Program-made: the position numbers and the translations under genes
Shown: in pieces, positions 54,099 through 64,000 of the stretch
How the letters are laid out: every line of letters starts with the position of its first letter
Numbering within the stretch: position 1 is the stretch's first letter
Notes under the pieces: generated by a model
What the model was told of the DNA's origin: nothing
The model's input: only the letters and a program-made list of their open reading frames with translations
The model's database searches: none
DNA from: Toxorhynchites rutilus septentrionalis
Lineage: Eukaryota > Arthropoda > Insecta > Diptera > Culicidae
Direction: 5' to 3'
NCBI RefSeq assembly: GCF_029784135.1
Contig: NC_073746.1
Location: forward strand, 516,136-580,135
Length of the DNA stretch: 64,000 nucleotides

Positions 54099-57000
54099 TG
54101 AATTCTATTTGAAAAGGTTTTAAAAAACAGTGTTCGACTGTTTACAAAGATGATTACTTCATTGTGATACTTCATATTGCGTTCAATTATGGCATATTAT
54201 TGCATTCATTCACATTTTATTCAAATGTCAGAGTTCTAACAGCATGGCATATGACTATGACATATTCCTAAAATAAACTTACAAATAATGGAATGGTCGA
54301 ATGAGCGTTCAAAGTTCATCAACTGTTCCTATTATTCTAAAATATATGAACATTACGAACGTGAACGATGAGAGCAATATTTTGTGTTCAATCGACCAGG
54401 AACTACATAAATTACGAAGTATGAAAGCTGTAATTAATAGAGGAAAAGTGAAATCAAATCTAACTTATTCTAATAAAGCAACTTTTTCACACAAATCGAA
54501 TCGCCACTTCCGTGCACACGGAGTAATACATTCGTAGAATCTATTTCCTCTCTTCATCCGACGTGACTGGCAAAAGTAACACATTCCTTCATTGAACATT
54601 TCTCATTTTTGTACGCCATCATTGCTTCATTCCCCAAAGCCCAATACCATGATTCCGCTCCGGTGAGTAACGCAAGTAGCCGGTATGAATTCGTCACAGC
54701 TACGAATATAAACGAAAATTAATAAAAATCTTCAACCTAATGCGATAAATTACACATTTTTAATCTTTGGCCCGCTTTGTTTATACACATTTTCAGCCCC
54801 AGCTATCTGAACCGGGTGCCTTTTTTTCTTCTCTTGAATGGGCGTAGGCTTTGCGGGTTTTCTTTCGGTAGCTCGATCCTGTTTTTTATTCATTCAGTTA
54901 CATGCCAACACCTGCAACCTCCCATCTTACTCCCAACAATAGTGAGAATAATCTTCATTCACTAAGAGGTTGCCCCTTCACTCACCTTTCATTTGCCCAT
55001 TCTGATTTGAGTGTTCGATGTAGCAGTTGCGTGTGAAAGAATTAAAAAGAAACGGTTATGTTTCTACTTTTATGAATGAGTTGTTGAAAAATCGTTTAAT
55101 TTTTTCTTCCTCTTTCGCCACCGGCAACTAGAGAGGGCGTTTCTTCTTGGCCCCTCGGCTAAAGCGCGGGATATGTATAGAAAATTTAGAAATTCGTCGC
55201 GCCGCTGCGTTCGATTCGGCGTTTTTCCTTTATCTTTTGTAAGACACTTCACGATCCGCAATTGGGGCTCTTTTTTGGAGAATAGTTACTCTATCAAAGC
55301 AAAACATGTTTCTTTCGAAGCGTAAGCACCAACAACGGCTGCCCACTCGATCTCGTGCGGAACAAATTGGCGAATGATCTTGAAGTGAGTTCTTCTCTTT
55401 CGAACACTGTCTTGGATTGCAAAATTTCACACCTTGATCTGTGTAGAACTCAGAACATAAAAATATGTAAATTTATCAAATGTATTTCACAGAATACTAA
55501 GTGAAGTTTTCTGAACAATCGCTTAATTCTGAATCGTGTAGCGATTGATGAAGCTTCATACCAGTGAAAACGTTTCAAATTTTCCCAACTTCCTGTCCGT
55601 TATGATATTGTCTAAACTCAATTAAAAATTCTACTCTGTATACAAACCATTCCTGTTTTCTGCTAAGCAGACCTTATTTCCATTCCGCGCTCACTGCCAC
55701 TGGGATTGTTTCGATTGTGTTTGCTGAAAGTGTATTTCTTGATCAGTAACCAAACAAAAACAGCGGGGGCTTAACAGGAATGAGCTGGTCACTGACTGGA
55801 AACGCGTGTTTGTATGTGTAGCGAATGACCAGCCATGGTGAAGTCGGTGGATAAAATTGAGCCAGTTTTTGAAGAAAATTCATGAAGACAACTATCGATT
55901 AGCTGTGAAGGAGAAATGAAATCTACCAGTCATTTTCGGCAGTGGTTTATATGTGACGATTTTACTACCAGAAGCGATGATTTTAAGTTGATATTCATGC
56001 AGAACGCACTTCGGGGGAATTTAAACGAAGGGACGCAGTAAAAAAACTTCTCACATTCAGGTGAATGATTAACGCGGGAGGAGAGGATTGAAACGGATCA
56101 TTTGAGAAGAATGGAAAGAAAAGCAATTTTTCCAATCGTCAGAAACAGTGAATTGCCAGGAATAATTGTTCGTTCGACTTGAATTGGACGAGACGTGGTT
56201 TGAGTTTCATTTCCGCTTATGAAATGAATGGGAAAAGAATCTCTGTTAACTCGGATAGGGGATGCACGTTTTCCCCCCTAATCGATATAATTTAGGGTGA
56301 AACAGTGTATATCCGGTTGACTGCATGAACCCAGACACAATTTTATTTTGCACGATGCCATCATTACTATTGTGAGTCAGTATACGGGATAATTTGACTG
56401 GCACAGTAATTGAGAATCAGCAGCACGAAGTGGAAATAAAATATAATTAAGGGAAATGTGGGTGATTTACGATAAGACACTTCGATAGATAATATCGTAA
56501 TTATTCACCAAGAAATTGGAGCATTTCGTTGCTATACTAGACAACCGAAGGTTTGCTCTAATACAAATGAGTGTTATTAAATTTGTATCACCTTAATTAT
56601 CAGTGCACCTGAAATATTCCCATTACTATATATCACTCGGGGGATGTTTGGGATAAATCATCATTTACATCTTTGATGAGGTTACGCTTCTAACGGTAGT
56701 CGAGAGGAAAACGACATGGTGAGATATTAGATGCGAATTTCTTTCAGTTTTTCTGACTAATCCATGAAAACATCTCAAGTGGAATAATGAGATCCTAGTG
56801 TTTTGTTTTTCAAATCTAATTTATATGTTGGATCGGATCGAATAGACATTGTAAATATATTTCAAGTTAAATACATTTCTATAATGTTTGCAAGAATCTA
56901 TTGGGAACCAGCATAAGACATTGACTCGGCTATAGATACTACTTTCTAATATTCTAACTAAAGCTTCACTCATCATGCGGTGAAGATAGGCATGATTTGA

Positions 57001-57873
57001 AACTGCACATAAATAAAATTTGGATCGAGGGTCTAAACGATGTGATTACACAAAGTGTAATCTGAGCCTTGTCAGGTAGGGGAGGTGCGGGTGAGACGGA
57101 CAGTGCGGTTAAGATGAACAGGTGGTATAGTAACATTATAAATTTCAAATTTCTGTTAATGAGAACTCCTTGTACATGCAATTCTATAATATTTGAACCA
57201 CCCTATGACAAATGAATCAAAAATGGAATAGGGAAACAAAAGCCGAAAATCAAACATGATTCCGCGCGTGGATGTAATTTTTGCGACTTCGATATTGAGA
57301 AGGGACCCCTGTCTGGAAGGTCGAAAAAAAAGAATTTTCGTGATTTTTTAAGAATGTTTCGAAAAACAGAAAATTCGATTTTTGCGACTTTCAAGACCGG
57401 GTCCCCCTTAAGCATTTTGAGTGGTTTAATTTCAAAGTTCAATTCGCTGATGGTTAAATTTCGGTTTGTGAGATAACAGAGAACGATATTAAGTATGTAT
57501 GAAAAAGGAAATTCATTTGTGAGTGGAAAATTAAAATAATTGAAATAATGGCACTGGTAGGGTGAAACGGACAGTTGTCGGTGGAAATGAGATGGACTGT
57601 GAAAAGTCTGTTTATTCTATTCCTAAGGAATGCCCAGCGTCTATAAACGGAAATCATATTGCCAAAGGTGGATTGTCTAGAAGCAGACTGGAACCAAAAG
57701 CAAAATAGTTGAGGGTCTGTCCGTTTATACTGCTGAAATGTACACATCACTTCTAGGTGGATTAATTTGATTTTTTTAAACATTTAACGGACATTCGTGA
57801 TAAGTTCAGATCTTGGTTGAAAAAAAATCCTCTCACGAGCGATAAACCTCTACGCTTCGTATATTAATAGGAG
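54099..57873. other. no gene recognised
   Basis: No domain-bearing frame was seen. GGTGAGACGGACAGT (57089) and GGTGAAACGGACAGT (57560) are direct repeats, and CTGTCCGTTTATACTG (57718) is a partial inverse, hinting at a decayed element between 57070 and 57780. The remainder looks like host intron or intergenic DNA. Confidence 0.4.
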
Positions 57874-57875
57874 TA

Positions 57876-58219
57876 CAGTAGAACCTCGATTATCCGCGAG
57901 CGGTTGATCCGCGGTGCGGATTATCCGCGAAAGTGAGTTCCCTAGTAAATCTATAAACCTTCTCGATATTTGTCAGTGAGTGGTAGAGTCTTGCTTTTTT
58001 CTTTTGGTCATGGCTTTCACATTATCTGGTTACTCAGGTACACGACCTTACAGATTGAAAGTTCAATAATTTCTGTATCGATGATACATAGTTTTCATGC
58101 TAAAATATATATTTTTCGGGTTTGTGCCTCATTTTCAGTCTTATATTGCATTATCCGCGATTTTCGTTTCTACGCGATGGCCTAGCCCGACTATTTCGCG
58201 GATAATCGGGGTTCTACTG
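57876..58219. mobile_element. Tigger/pogo-like MITE, 344 bp
   Basis: The left end CAGTAGAACCTCGATTATCC and the inverted right end (CAGTAGAACCCCGATTATCC on the other strand) match at 23 of 24 bases. TA flanks both sides (57874-57875 and 58220-58221). The terminal sequence is typical of Tigger-type elements. No coding capacity. It lies at the 3' end of the mariner pseudogene, immediately after its last recognisable codons. Confidence 0.9.
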
Positions 58220-59121
58220 TACCAGATTTGTCGGCTAACCAGGAATCGATCCAATTTTTTGACTTCATCAAAATTGGAGAAGTGCTGGTCAACCAGGCCA
58301 TGTTGCATCGATCGAAAAAGGTAGTAATCGGACGGAGCAATGTCTGGAGAATACGGCGGGTGGGACAGGACCTCCCATTTTAGCGTTTTCAAGTATGTTT
58401 GGCCGGTTTCGCGACATGTGGCCGAGCATTATCGTGCTGTAAAATAACTTTCCCGTGTCTTTGCTCGTATTGTGGCCGTTTATCCTTCAGTGCACGGCTC
58501 AAACGAATCAATTGTCGTCGGTAGAGGTCCTCCGTAATAGTTTCATTCGGTTTTAGCTCATAGTACACTACACCCAGCTGGTTCCACCAAATAGACAGCA
58601 TAATCTCCTGGCCGTGAATATTCCGCGCGGTCGTCGATTTTGATGCATGGCCGGGGTATCCATACGTTGCCCGACGTTTAGGATTGTCGTAATGGACCCA
58701 CTTTTCATCACCAGTAACGATTCGATACAAAAAAAACCTTCTTTTAGTTGTTCGCACGTGAAAAAACGGCGTTCGACGTCCCGTGGCTTCAATTCATACG
58801 GCACCCGATGTCCTATCTTTCGGATCATTCCCATTGCTTTTAAACGATCGGGTATGGTTTGCTGAGCCACTCCAAGTGTATCTGCAAGTTCTTGTTGCGT
58901 TTGTGACGGATCTTGATCGAGTAAAGCCTCCAATTCTCCAACTTCGAACTTTTTTGGCGGACCGGAACGTTCTTCGTTTTCCAAGTCAAAATTGCCACTT
59001 TTAAACTGTGCAAACCACGTCTGACACGTTCGCTCAGTTGGAGCATGGTCACCATAAACTTCCACCAAAATGCGATGACGATCCGCAGCTCTTTTCTTCA
59101 TATTGAAGTAATAAAGGAACC

Positions 59122-59135
59122 ATCCCCGCAAAAAC
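59122..59135. repeat. 14-bp target duplication of SINE S1, left copy
   Basis: ATCCCCGCAAAAAC, identical to 59417-59430; it corresponds to mariner codons. Confidence 0.92.
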
Positions 59136-59416
59136 GTTGTGCACCCGTTACCGAGTGGTTAGCGTCTCACATTATCATGCCGGGTGTTCGGGTTCGATTC
59201 CCGTTCTGGCCGGAGGATTTTTCGTCAAAGGAATTTCCTTCGACTTGCACTGTGGTCACGCGTATTCAAGAGCTTGCCCCTCGGAATACATTCAAGGCGT
59301 GTTATTTGGCTTAAGAAATCTCATCTAAGTATTAATAAATGACGCTAGTTAATGCATACGTTGAGACGGCAAAAGTTCCACAGGGAACGTTAACGCCATT
59401 CAAGAAGAACAAGAAG
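59136..59416 (+). mobile_element. tRNA-derived SINE (family S1), full length, inside mariner
   Basis: 281 bp. The A box (TACCGAGTGGTTAGCG) and B box (GGGTTCGATTCCCG) are intact and the tail is AAGAAGAACAAGAAG. A perfect 14-bp target duplication flanks it. The insertion interrupts the mariner coding region within its first dozen codons, in the opposite orientation. Confidence 0.93.
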
Positions 59417-59430
59417 ATCCCCGCAAAAAC
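59417..59430. repeat. 14-bp target duplication of SINE S1, right copy
   Basis: ATCCCCGCAAAAAC, identical to 59122-59135. Confidence 0.92.
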
Positions 59431-59456
59431 CCTCTCGTTGGTACGAAATTCGACAT

Positions 59457-60022
59457 ATTCTAAGTGGCAAAAAATGTGTTGTTTATGCTTCAACCTTTTG
59501 ACATATACTGAAAAAGACGCGCAACGACAGTAGTTATCAACTCATGGTAAAAGACATCAGATACTGATTTGTGCGTGTGAACTTCTGTTTCTAAGACACA
59601 ATACCCGTGTAAACCCGGTGTTAACTGCCGGATCGAATATCTATAGGCTCTAGAATAGCAAATTGTGATACCGCTCGGTCGGACTTTGAGAACATCTAGG
59701 CATCTCTGATAAAGATCGGACCAGTCGAAGCACGTTCGATGTCAGACTTCGTGTCGGGAAAAAACCTCTATGTTTGGGGCTGTTGACAATAGCGGAACTT
59801 ACGATGCACTATTTTCTCCCGCATTTTCGAGCGAGCCATACTACTACGAATCTATACAGCAGACTTCGCAATGTTAGTGGTATATGAAAACAATAACATC
59901 ACACGGAACCGATTCGATATTGCTCGCGCCCGAAAATATCCTTGCAACCTACATTTATTTATTTATTTGTAGACGATGTCAAATCAACTCTTAGCATTAA
60001 GATGCACTGCTCGCCGTCTAGA
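59457..60022. other. no gene recognised
   Basis: The first part may be the mariner 5' UTR. No terminal repeat was identified. An (ATTT)n run lies near 59954. Confidence 0.4.
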
Positions 60023-60030
60023 CTCTAGAG
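60023..60030. repeat. 8-bp target duplication, left copy
   Basis: CTCTAGAG, identical to 61127-61134. Confidence 0.88.
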
Positions 60031-61126
60031 CAGGGATTCTCAAAAAGTTTGGGACTTAGACCCCTTTTCCAGAATGAAGTGATCCATTAGATCCCTGTAA
60101 CCAGTTTTTTTTTCTATTCATACAAATTACTTACCAATTTAAAAACTTTGGTTAAGTGAGTAAAATTCAGTAAATATTAGTTCTGGTTCTCAGATTTCCG
60201 TGAAAAGTTGTAGTTTTGTTCCTTATCGAAAAATAGTAAACCGTATTTTTTTTTATTTTTTTCATTAGGGCACCCTCTTCCATTTTATGGTGGTACAGAA
60301 ATATTATTTTTTTCTCTTTTCTTCGAGAATGTCTTTTTTCAAAAAATCATTTCTTTTGAACTACTGGACCGATTCAGATGATCGACATATCGTATTAAAG
60401 ATAATTCATTGCAAAAAAATTGGAATATTTGGGAAAATATTGCACTTGCAAATTGCAAATACCATCGGATAACTTTGAAAAATCATAAAAAATAGAAAAA
60501 TAAAAAAGACATCTCTTATTTTTGGATATATTATAAAAAACTAAAACGATCAACAATGACGAAAGTAGAATCCAAGTCTTCTACAGATGTAATATTTTTT
60601 CAGAAAAAACTATCTGATTGGCTTTAATTTGATATGTCTATCATCTAAATAGGTTCAGTTATTAAAATAGAAATGAGCACCCTCATGAAAAAATAAATAA
60701 ATACAGGCCTAATGTTTTGCGACAAGGAAATAAACTACCACTTTCCACGAAAAATCTAAGAACCACTATGTCGGTTTGGCATGGAATGGCTATCTACCTG
60801 AATCCGGTTCAATAATGGTGATATGAAGTCTCAAATCTTCCTTCATTTTCAAATTGTTTCTTTGTCTTGTCAGAACTTGTTCACGCTTTTTACTTGCCGT
60901 ATTTTCTGTCTTGTACGAACTTGTGCACGCAGTTTTTGAAAATTAAAACAATCATACTTTGTACAGAAGTATTAATCATTCTTATTAGAAAACAAAATTT
61001 TATACAGTATTTTGAAAGTTTCAAATAAAAATCTGAATTATAAGGGGTATGATATAGGGGTCGATTACCAGACCTCGTCGACCTCTAAAATCAGCTTTCG
61101 TTTTGAGAAACCTTTGAGAAACCCTG
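60031..61126. mobile_element. hAT-like non-autonomous element, 1096 bp
   Basis: The left end CAGGGATTCTCAAA and inverted right end (CAGGGTTTCTCAAA on the other strand) match at 13 of 14 bases, inside a perfect 8-bp direct repeat. The interior is AT-rich and encodes no transposase. The CAGGGNTTCTCAAA terminus is a common hAT form. The target sequence CTCTAGAG is itself palindromic. Confidence 0.9.
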
Positions 61127-61134
61127 CTCTAGAG
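61127..61134. repeat. 8-bp target duplication, right copy
   Basis: CTCTAGAG, identical to 60023-60030. Confidence 0.88.
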
Positions 61135-61690
61135 TAACACCAAAAAACACAGAAATCGCGGAAAACGGCTTTTTTATTGGGTGTGCAACTCAATTCGTTT
61201 CGTTTTTTGCATGAAAATCATATACAAGCAAACTTTTTATTGTGTGAGGGATGGGGACCGCACAAAAAAAAATCGTGCAAAACTTCACCTTCACATGCGC
61301 ACCGTATCTCAGACTGTCTTATACCCGTAATGTTTTCCTGCGTCATTATAATTTTAGCGTACACTTTTTCTGAAGGATAGTTTCTGTTGCAGTTGTTTTC
61401 TGGGGCGATTTATTCCGGGTATCCTTGAAAACATAACTAAGGCAAAATGTTTGGCAACAGAATCTTTACAAATATCACCTTGCCCATTAATAAAGTCTTG
61501 AGTATTATTGGTTGTCTCTCAATTCCCCGAGGAATTGTCCGTCTTCTACTAAGTTTGCTAAATCAAAAAATAATAACGTTAACGTTAATAAATTTTTGTG
61601 CTGCGAATGAATTTTGATGATTGCATATCAATCGATTTTGTTTTTTTTTATTTGACTCGATGAAATGATACAGCATGTCGGTTTTCACTA
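61135..61690. other. no gene recognised
   Basis: AT-rich DNA without recognised features. Confidence 0.4.
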
Positions 61691-62344
61691 AGGATTGCAT
61701 TACCGTGCCAAAATTTCAATAACCGGTTATTCGGTAATGAAAATTTCATTACCGGTAAAACCGATAGATCACCGGTAAAAAACATACTTTCAAATACCCA
61801 ATTTTCTTGAAGAAACGGCTTTTATTTAGAATTATTAGTTTATAAAAAAAACATTTTGCGGGTTTTTGTTGGTTAAAGTAGTACTTAAGAACACAGAGAA
61901 TGTTAATTCTGTCGTCTTCTAATCTAGATTGGATCTCATTATGTTGGGCGAATACCATTGTCATGTATTTGCCTTTGATGCCCTCTCTACGAAAACTCTT
62001 GTCCGAGGGTTTTCATCAATCCGTTTATAGACATTAAGCTTGGGCTGGACGTTGATACCTTTGATTGTTGCAATCGTCGTTCAAGTTTTTCCTTGATGCT
62101 CAACTGCAGGTTTCGCATCTTCCAGTGGATTTTTTTCCTCCTGTTGTCCTACAATTACTGAATCAATATTATCATCGTCAAATCTGATCAAGTCAGGAAC
62201 AATTTTAAATGCCTGCTTGATCAATGCAGTTCGTGACGTTTGATAGAAGACGCCAAAGTCATACTTATACGACAAACTTTTGGGCATTACGGACGACTAC
62301 TCGTTCAAATGTTAGGCTGCGGTAGTACAAAACGATAAAACAAA
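61691..62344 (-). other. short open frames and CGGTAA-rich DNA, possible hAT debris
   Basis: At 61700-61780 repeated GGTAATGAAAATTTCATTAC/ACCGGTAAAACCG motifs resemble the subterminal DNA of some hAT elements. On the minus strand, 62287-62081 encodes MPKSLSYKYDFGVFYQTSRT, continuing to DDDNIDSVIVGQQEEKNP. A further open stretch at 62060-61960 reads KLERRLQQSKVSTSSPSL in another frame. I cannot name the protein. A broken hAT transposase or a host exon are both possible. Confidence 0.3.
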
Positions 62345-62352
62345 GTTTTAAC
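62345..62352. repeat. 8-bp target duplication, left copy
   Basis: GTTTTAAC, one mismatch to 63520-63527 (GTTCTAAC). Confidence 0.75.
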
Positions 62353-62936
62353 TAGTGATGAAATGGATAGTAGTTTGGCCGGATACCGAATAACAGATGC
62401 CCGGCCAGCCTCGAGCCTCAGCCCTTTATAAGCTTATACGTGACTAAGAGAAATGACAGGCGAATATGAGGCAAATGAAGCGTTAAATTTTAGAAATAAA
62501 TAAAAAATATAAAATAGTGTATCAAGTTTTCTACAAGGAATCTGGGACAGTTTTTTTTTCCTGATAATGATTTTATATCATAATATTGAGATTTTTGTAA
62601 GTTGTACTTAGAGTTGTCTTCAGAGATGGTAATCTGAGAGGGGGTACACTTACTTCACTACAAATAAAATCTAAATTATTATGACCGGCGACCGGCGGTT
62701 GAAGTAGTTCGCTTTTATATATTTTATTATAGCTTTTCTATTTTTATTATAGCTTTTATATATTCGAGATAATTTTGCAAGTTGTTGCATCAAAAAAGTA
62801 TCTGGACAGAGACGAGACCGCCCAAAGAACACCGATTTCGCTTCGGTGTTCTGCTGGAAATTCATTATTTCATCATCATCATTATTCATCATAGTTTACC
62901 ACTGGTTAATTTTGAGTACTGTTATAAAGTTAATAC

Positions 62937-62947
62937 TGTTATGAGTT
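62937..62947. repeat. 11-bp target duplication of LINE fragment, left copy
   Basis: TGTTATGAGTT, identical to 63274-63284; it merges with the T run. Confidence 0.85.
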
Positions 62948-63273
62948 TTTTTTTCCCCAAAATATATATTTTATTAAGGCACATGTGGCGTTTGCCTGAC
63001 GGAGTCGGGAGTCCAATATTTTGACAATTTTTGTCTTACAATTATGTTTGTAATATGTAACCGATTACTCGCGGTTGGCTCGAGGTTAGTATTACAAAGA
63101 TCTCATAATTGGGATGTTACAGTCTCCAGTACTATGTATGTGTGGCCGACACGGGATACTTCCTATTGGAGTGTAACTGACCATTGATCAGCGACGCCCC
63201 CCTAGTCTGTACCTCATATCAATCGTGGCGCGTCTCTCTTGACTCGAGGAATCCAGGGTAGAATGGTCACTGG
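62948..63273 (-). mobile_element. 5'-truncated I-group LINE, 3' UTR only
   Basis: The poly(A) tail (T residues at 62948-62954) and about 320 bp of 3' sequence on the minus strand are flanked by an 11-bp target duplication. ACCGATTACTCGCGGT near 63059 matches the same position in the 3' UTR of the LINE at 26531-32673, so this is a relative. It is a dead-on-arrival copy. Confidence 0.82.
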
Positions 63274-63284
63274 TGTTATGAGTT
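63274..63284. repeat. 11-bp target duplication of LINE fragment, right copy
   Basis: TGTTATGAGTT, identical to 62937-62947. Confidence 0.85.
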
Positions 63285-63519
63285 GATAATAATTAATATT
63301 TAATATATAATAAAATCATAACACATTAATAACATAATAACATTTCTGACATGTCAGTAATCACACCTTATTTACTTGTGAAAGATTTTTTTTGTTTATT
63401 GCCTTATGAACTATCTTAAGTTAATGAGATTTTATTTTTGTAATATCCGGTCACTATCCGGTACCCGACCGGGTAGCTAATATTGCCCGGATAGCTACCG
63501 GATGTCCTTTTCATCTCTA

Positions 63520-63527
63520 GTTCTAAC
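63520..63527. repeat. 8-bp target duplication, right copy
   Basis: GTTCTAAC, one mismatch to 62345-62352. Confidence 0.75.
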
Positions 63528-64000
63528 TTTCCTGTACTCGCGTTCAAAATCATAACTCGTATATTCGCGCACGCTGTCACAGACTGTAATTTAGCCATTG
63601 TGATGGTATTTAATTTAAGTAAAAAAAAATATATAATTGAATCTTCAAACTCCAGAAAATATTTTTTCTTCAACTTCATTCAGGTTCAATAGTCATTTAA
63701 TTCAGCCTTTTCAGAACAGAATTATTGATTCCCGGTCTTTGAGATCGTATGGTCGAGTACAGGATGGTTTTTTTTGTACTAAATTTATTTTCAAATGGCT
63801 CAGCAACATTGAGTAACAATGAGTCGTGTTTATGAATAGGGAAAAGCCTCTTTGAGTAGAACAATGCCAATGTTCTTCTTTCTCAAAAAGGCATAAAAAC
63901 CCTATTATCTTTTCGAAAAATGTTACAATATGGACAAACAATATGACGAAATTCACAATAAGATAATATTATAGGCTGCTTGTTTAAGCTTCTTGTTGCA
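63528..64000. other. no gene recognised
   Basis: Short open frames on the minus strand (up to 87 residues) without domains. The part just after 63527 is the other side of the hAT target and may continue the open frames at 62287-61691, but this is not clear. Confidence 0.35.

Larger units (their letters stand above)
58222..59456 (-). pseudogene. mariner (DD34D) transposase pseudogene, split by a SINE
   Basis: The start ATG is at 59456-59454 (MSNFVPTRG...), before the SINE. The gene resumes at 59135 with LRGWFLYYFNMKKRAADRHR, then the helix-turn-helix regions (ERTCQTWFAQFKSGNFDLEN, QELADTLGVAQQTIPDRLKA). All three catalytic aspartates are visible: VTGDEKW, HDNARPH and PDIAPSDYYLF, the last two with spacing 34. 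One frameshift lies near 58735 in an A/T run and another near 58388, just after AKPAKHT. The C-terminus (FLVSRQIWY) ends at the MITE. Apart from the SINE only two frame lesions are evident, so the copy is fairly young. Confidence 0.9.
62353..63519. mobile_element. hAT-like non-autonomous element, 1167 bp, containing a LINE fragment
   Basis: The left end TAGTGATGAAATGG and inverted right end (TAGAGATGAAAAGG on the other strand) match at 12 of 14 bases and lie inside an 8-bp direct repeat with one mismatch. Subterminal CCGGATA/TATCCGG motifs occur at both ends (62381; 63447, 63456, 63478, 63497). No transposase. The LINE fragment at 62948-63273 was inserted later. Confidence 0.82.

Noticed and set aside
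57070..57780. Complete element with GGTGARACGGACAG motifs
   Set aside because: Two direct and one partial inverse motif are not enough to define borders or a target duplication.

Overview
The window reads as eukaryotic, AT-rich, transposon-packed DNA from an insect, most probably an aedine/culicine mosquito. Reasons: two Tc1-like elements whose transposase has the DD37E spacing (the ITmD37E group described from mosquitoes), several tRNA-derived SINEs, mariner, Tc1, hAT and Tigger/pogo-type elements, BEL/Pao debris, and an I-group LINE with an RNase H domain. There is no operon structure and no bacterial feature. The species is an inference. No host gene is recognised with confidence; most of the window looks like an intron or intergenic DNA. 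Two short open stretches (19064-19357 and 37566-37786) are weak host-exon candidates.

Layout. 0.5-6.7 kb: a SINE, a 1.28-kb tandem duplication (2650-5214) carrying a mariner relic in each unit, a decayed DD37E transposase, and a SINE split by a 444-bp Tigger-like MITE. 9.4-15.2 kb: a DD37E fragment, a 1.86-kb pogo/Tigger-type element with an internal minisatellite, a TIR-complete DD37E element (13375-14558) and a mariner scrap. 16-22.4 kb: dispersed repeats, a Tc1 relic and two DD37E halves in opposite orientation. 22.4-25.2 kb: nothing recognised. 25.2-34.3 kb: the centrepiece, a three-layer nest. A Tc1-like (DD34E) relic is split by a hAT-like element with an 8-bp target duplication, and that is split by a nearly intact 6.14-kb I-group LINE with an 11-bp target duplication. 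34.7-37.3 kb: a hAT-like element containing a SINE, then a mariner pseudogene beside a perfect inverted repeat. 37.3-49 kb: mostly unrecognised DNA with a 492-bp SINE (42449-42940). 49-54 kb: a SINE, a decayed DD37E gene, a second TIR-complete DD37E element (51380-52633), BEL/Pao debris and a SINE fragment. 57.8-59.5 kb: a mariner pseudogene whose first codons are split by a SINE and which is abutted by a Tigger-like MITE. 60-63.5 kb: two hAT-like non-autonomous elements, one holding a 5'-truncated LINE tail.

How the parts relate. The LINE has an ORF1 RNA-binding protein and an endonuclease-RT-RNase H ORF2 joined by an 8-nt start/stop overlap. ORF2 carries one in-frame stop just after the RT catalytic motif. 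Enzymes of this kind probably also mobilised the SINEs, three of which have clear 12-14-bp target duplications. The two TIR-complete DD37E elements carry different inactivating lesions, so neither is autonomous. I found no new multi-gene system. What stands out is the well-resolved nesting and the relative chronology it gives.
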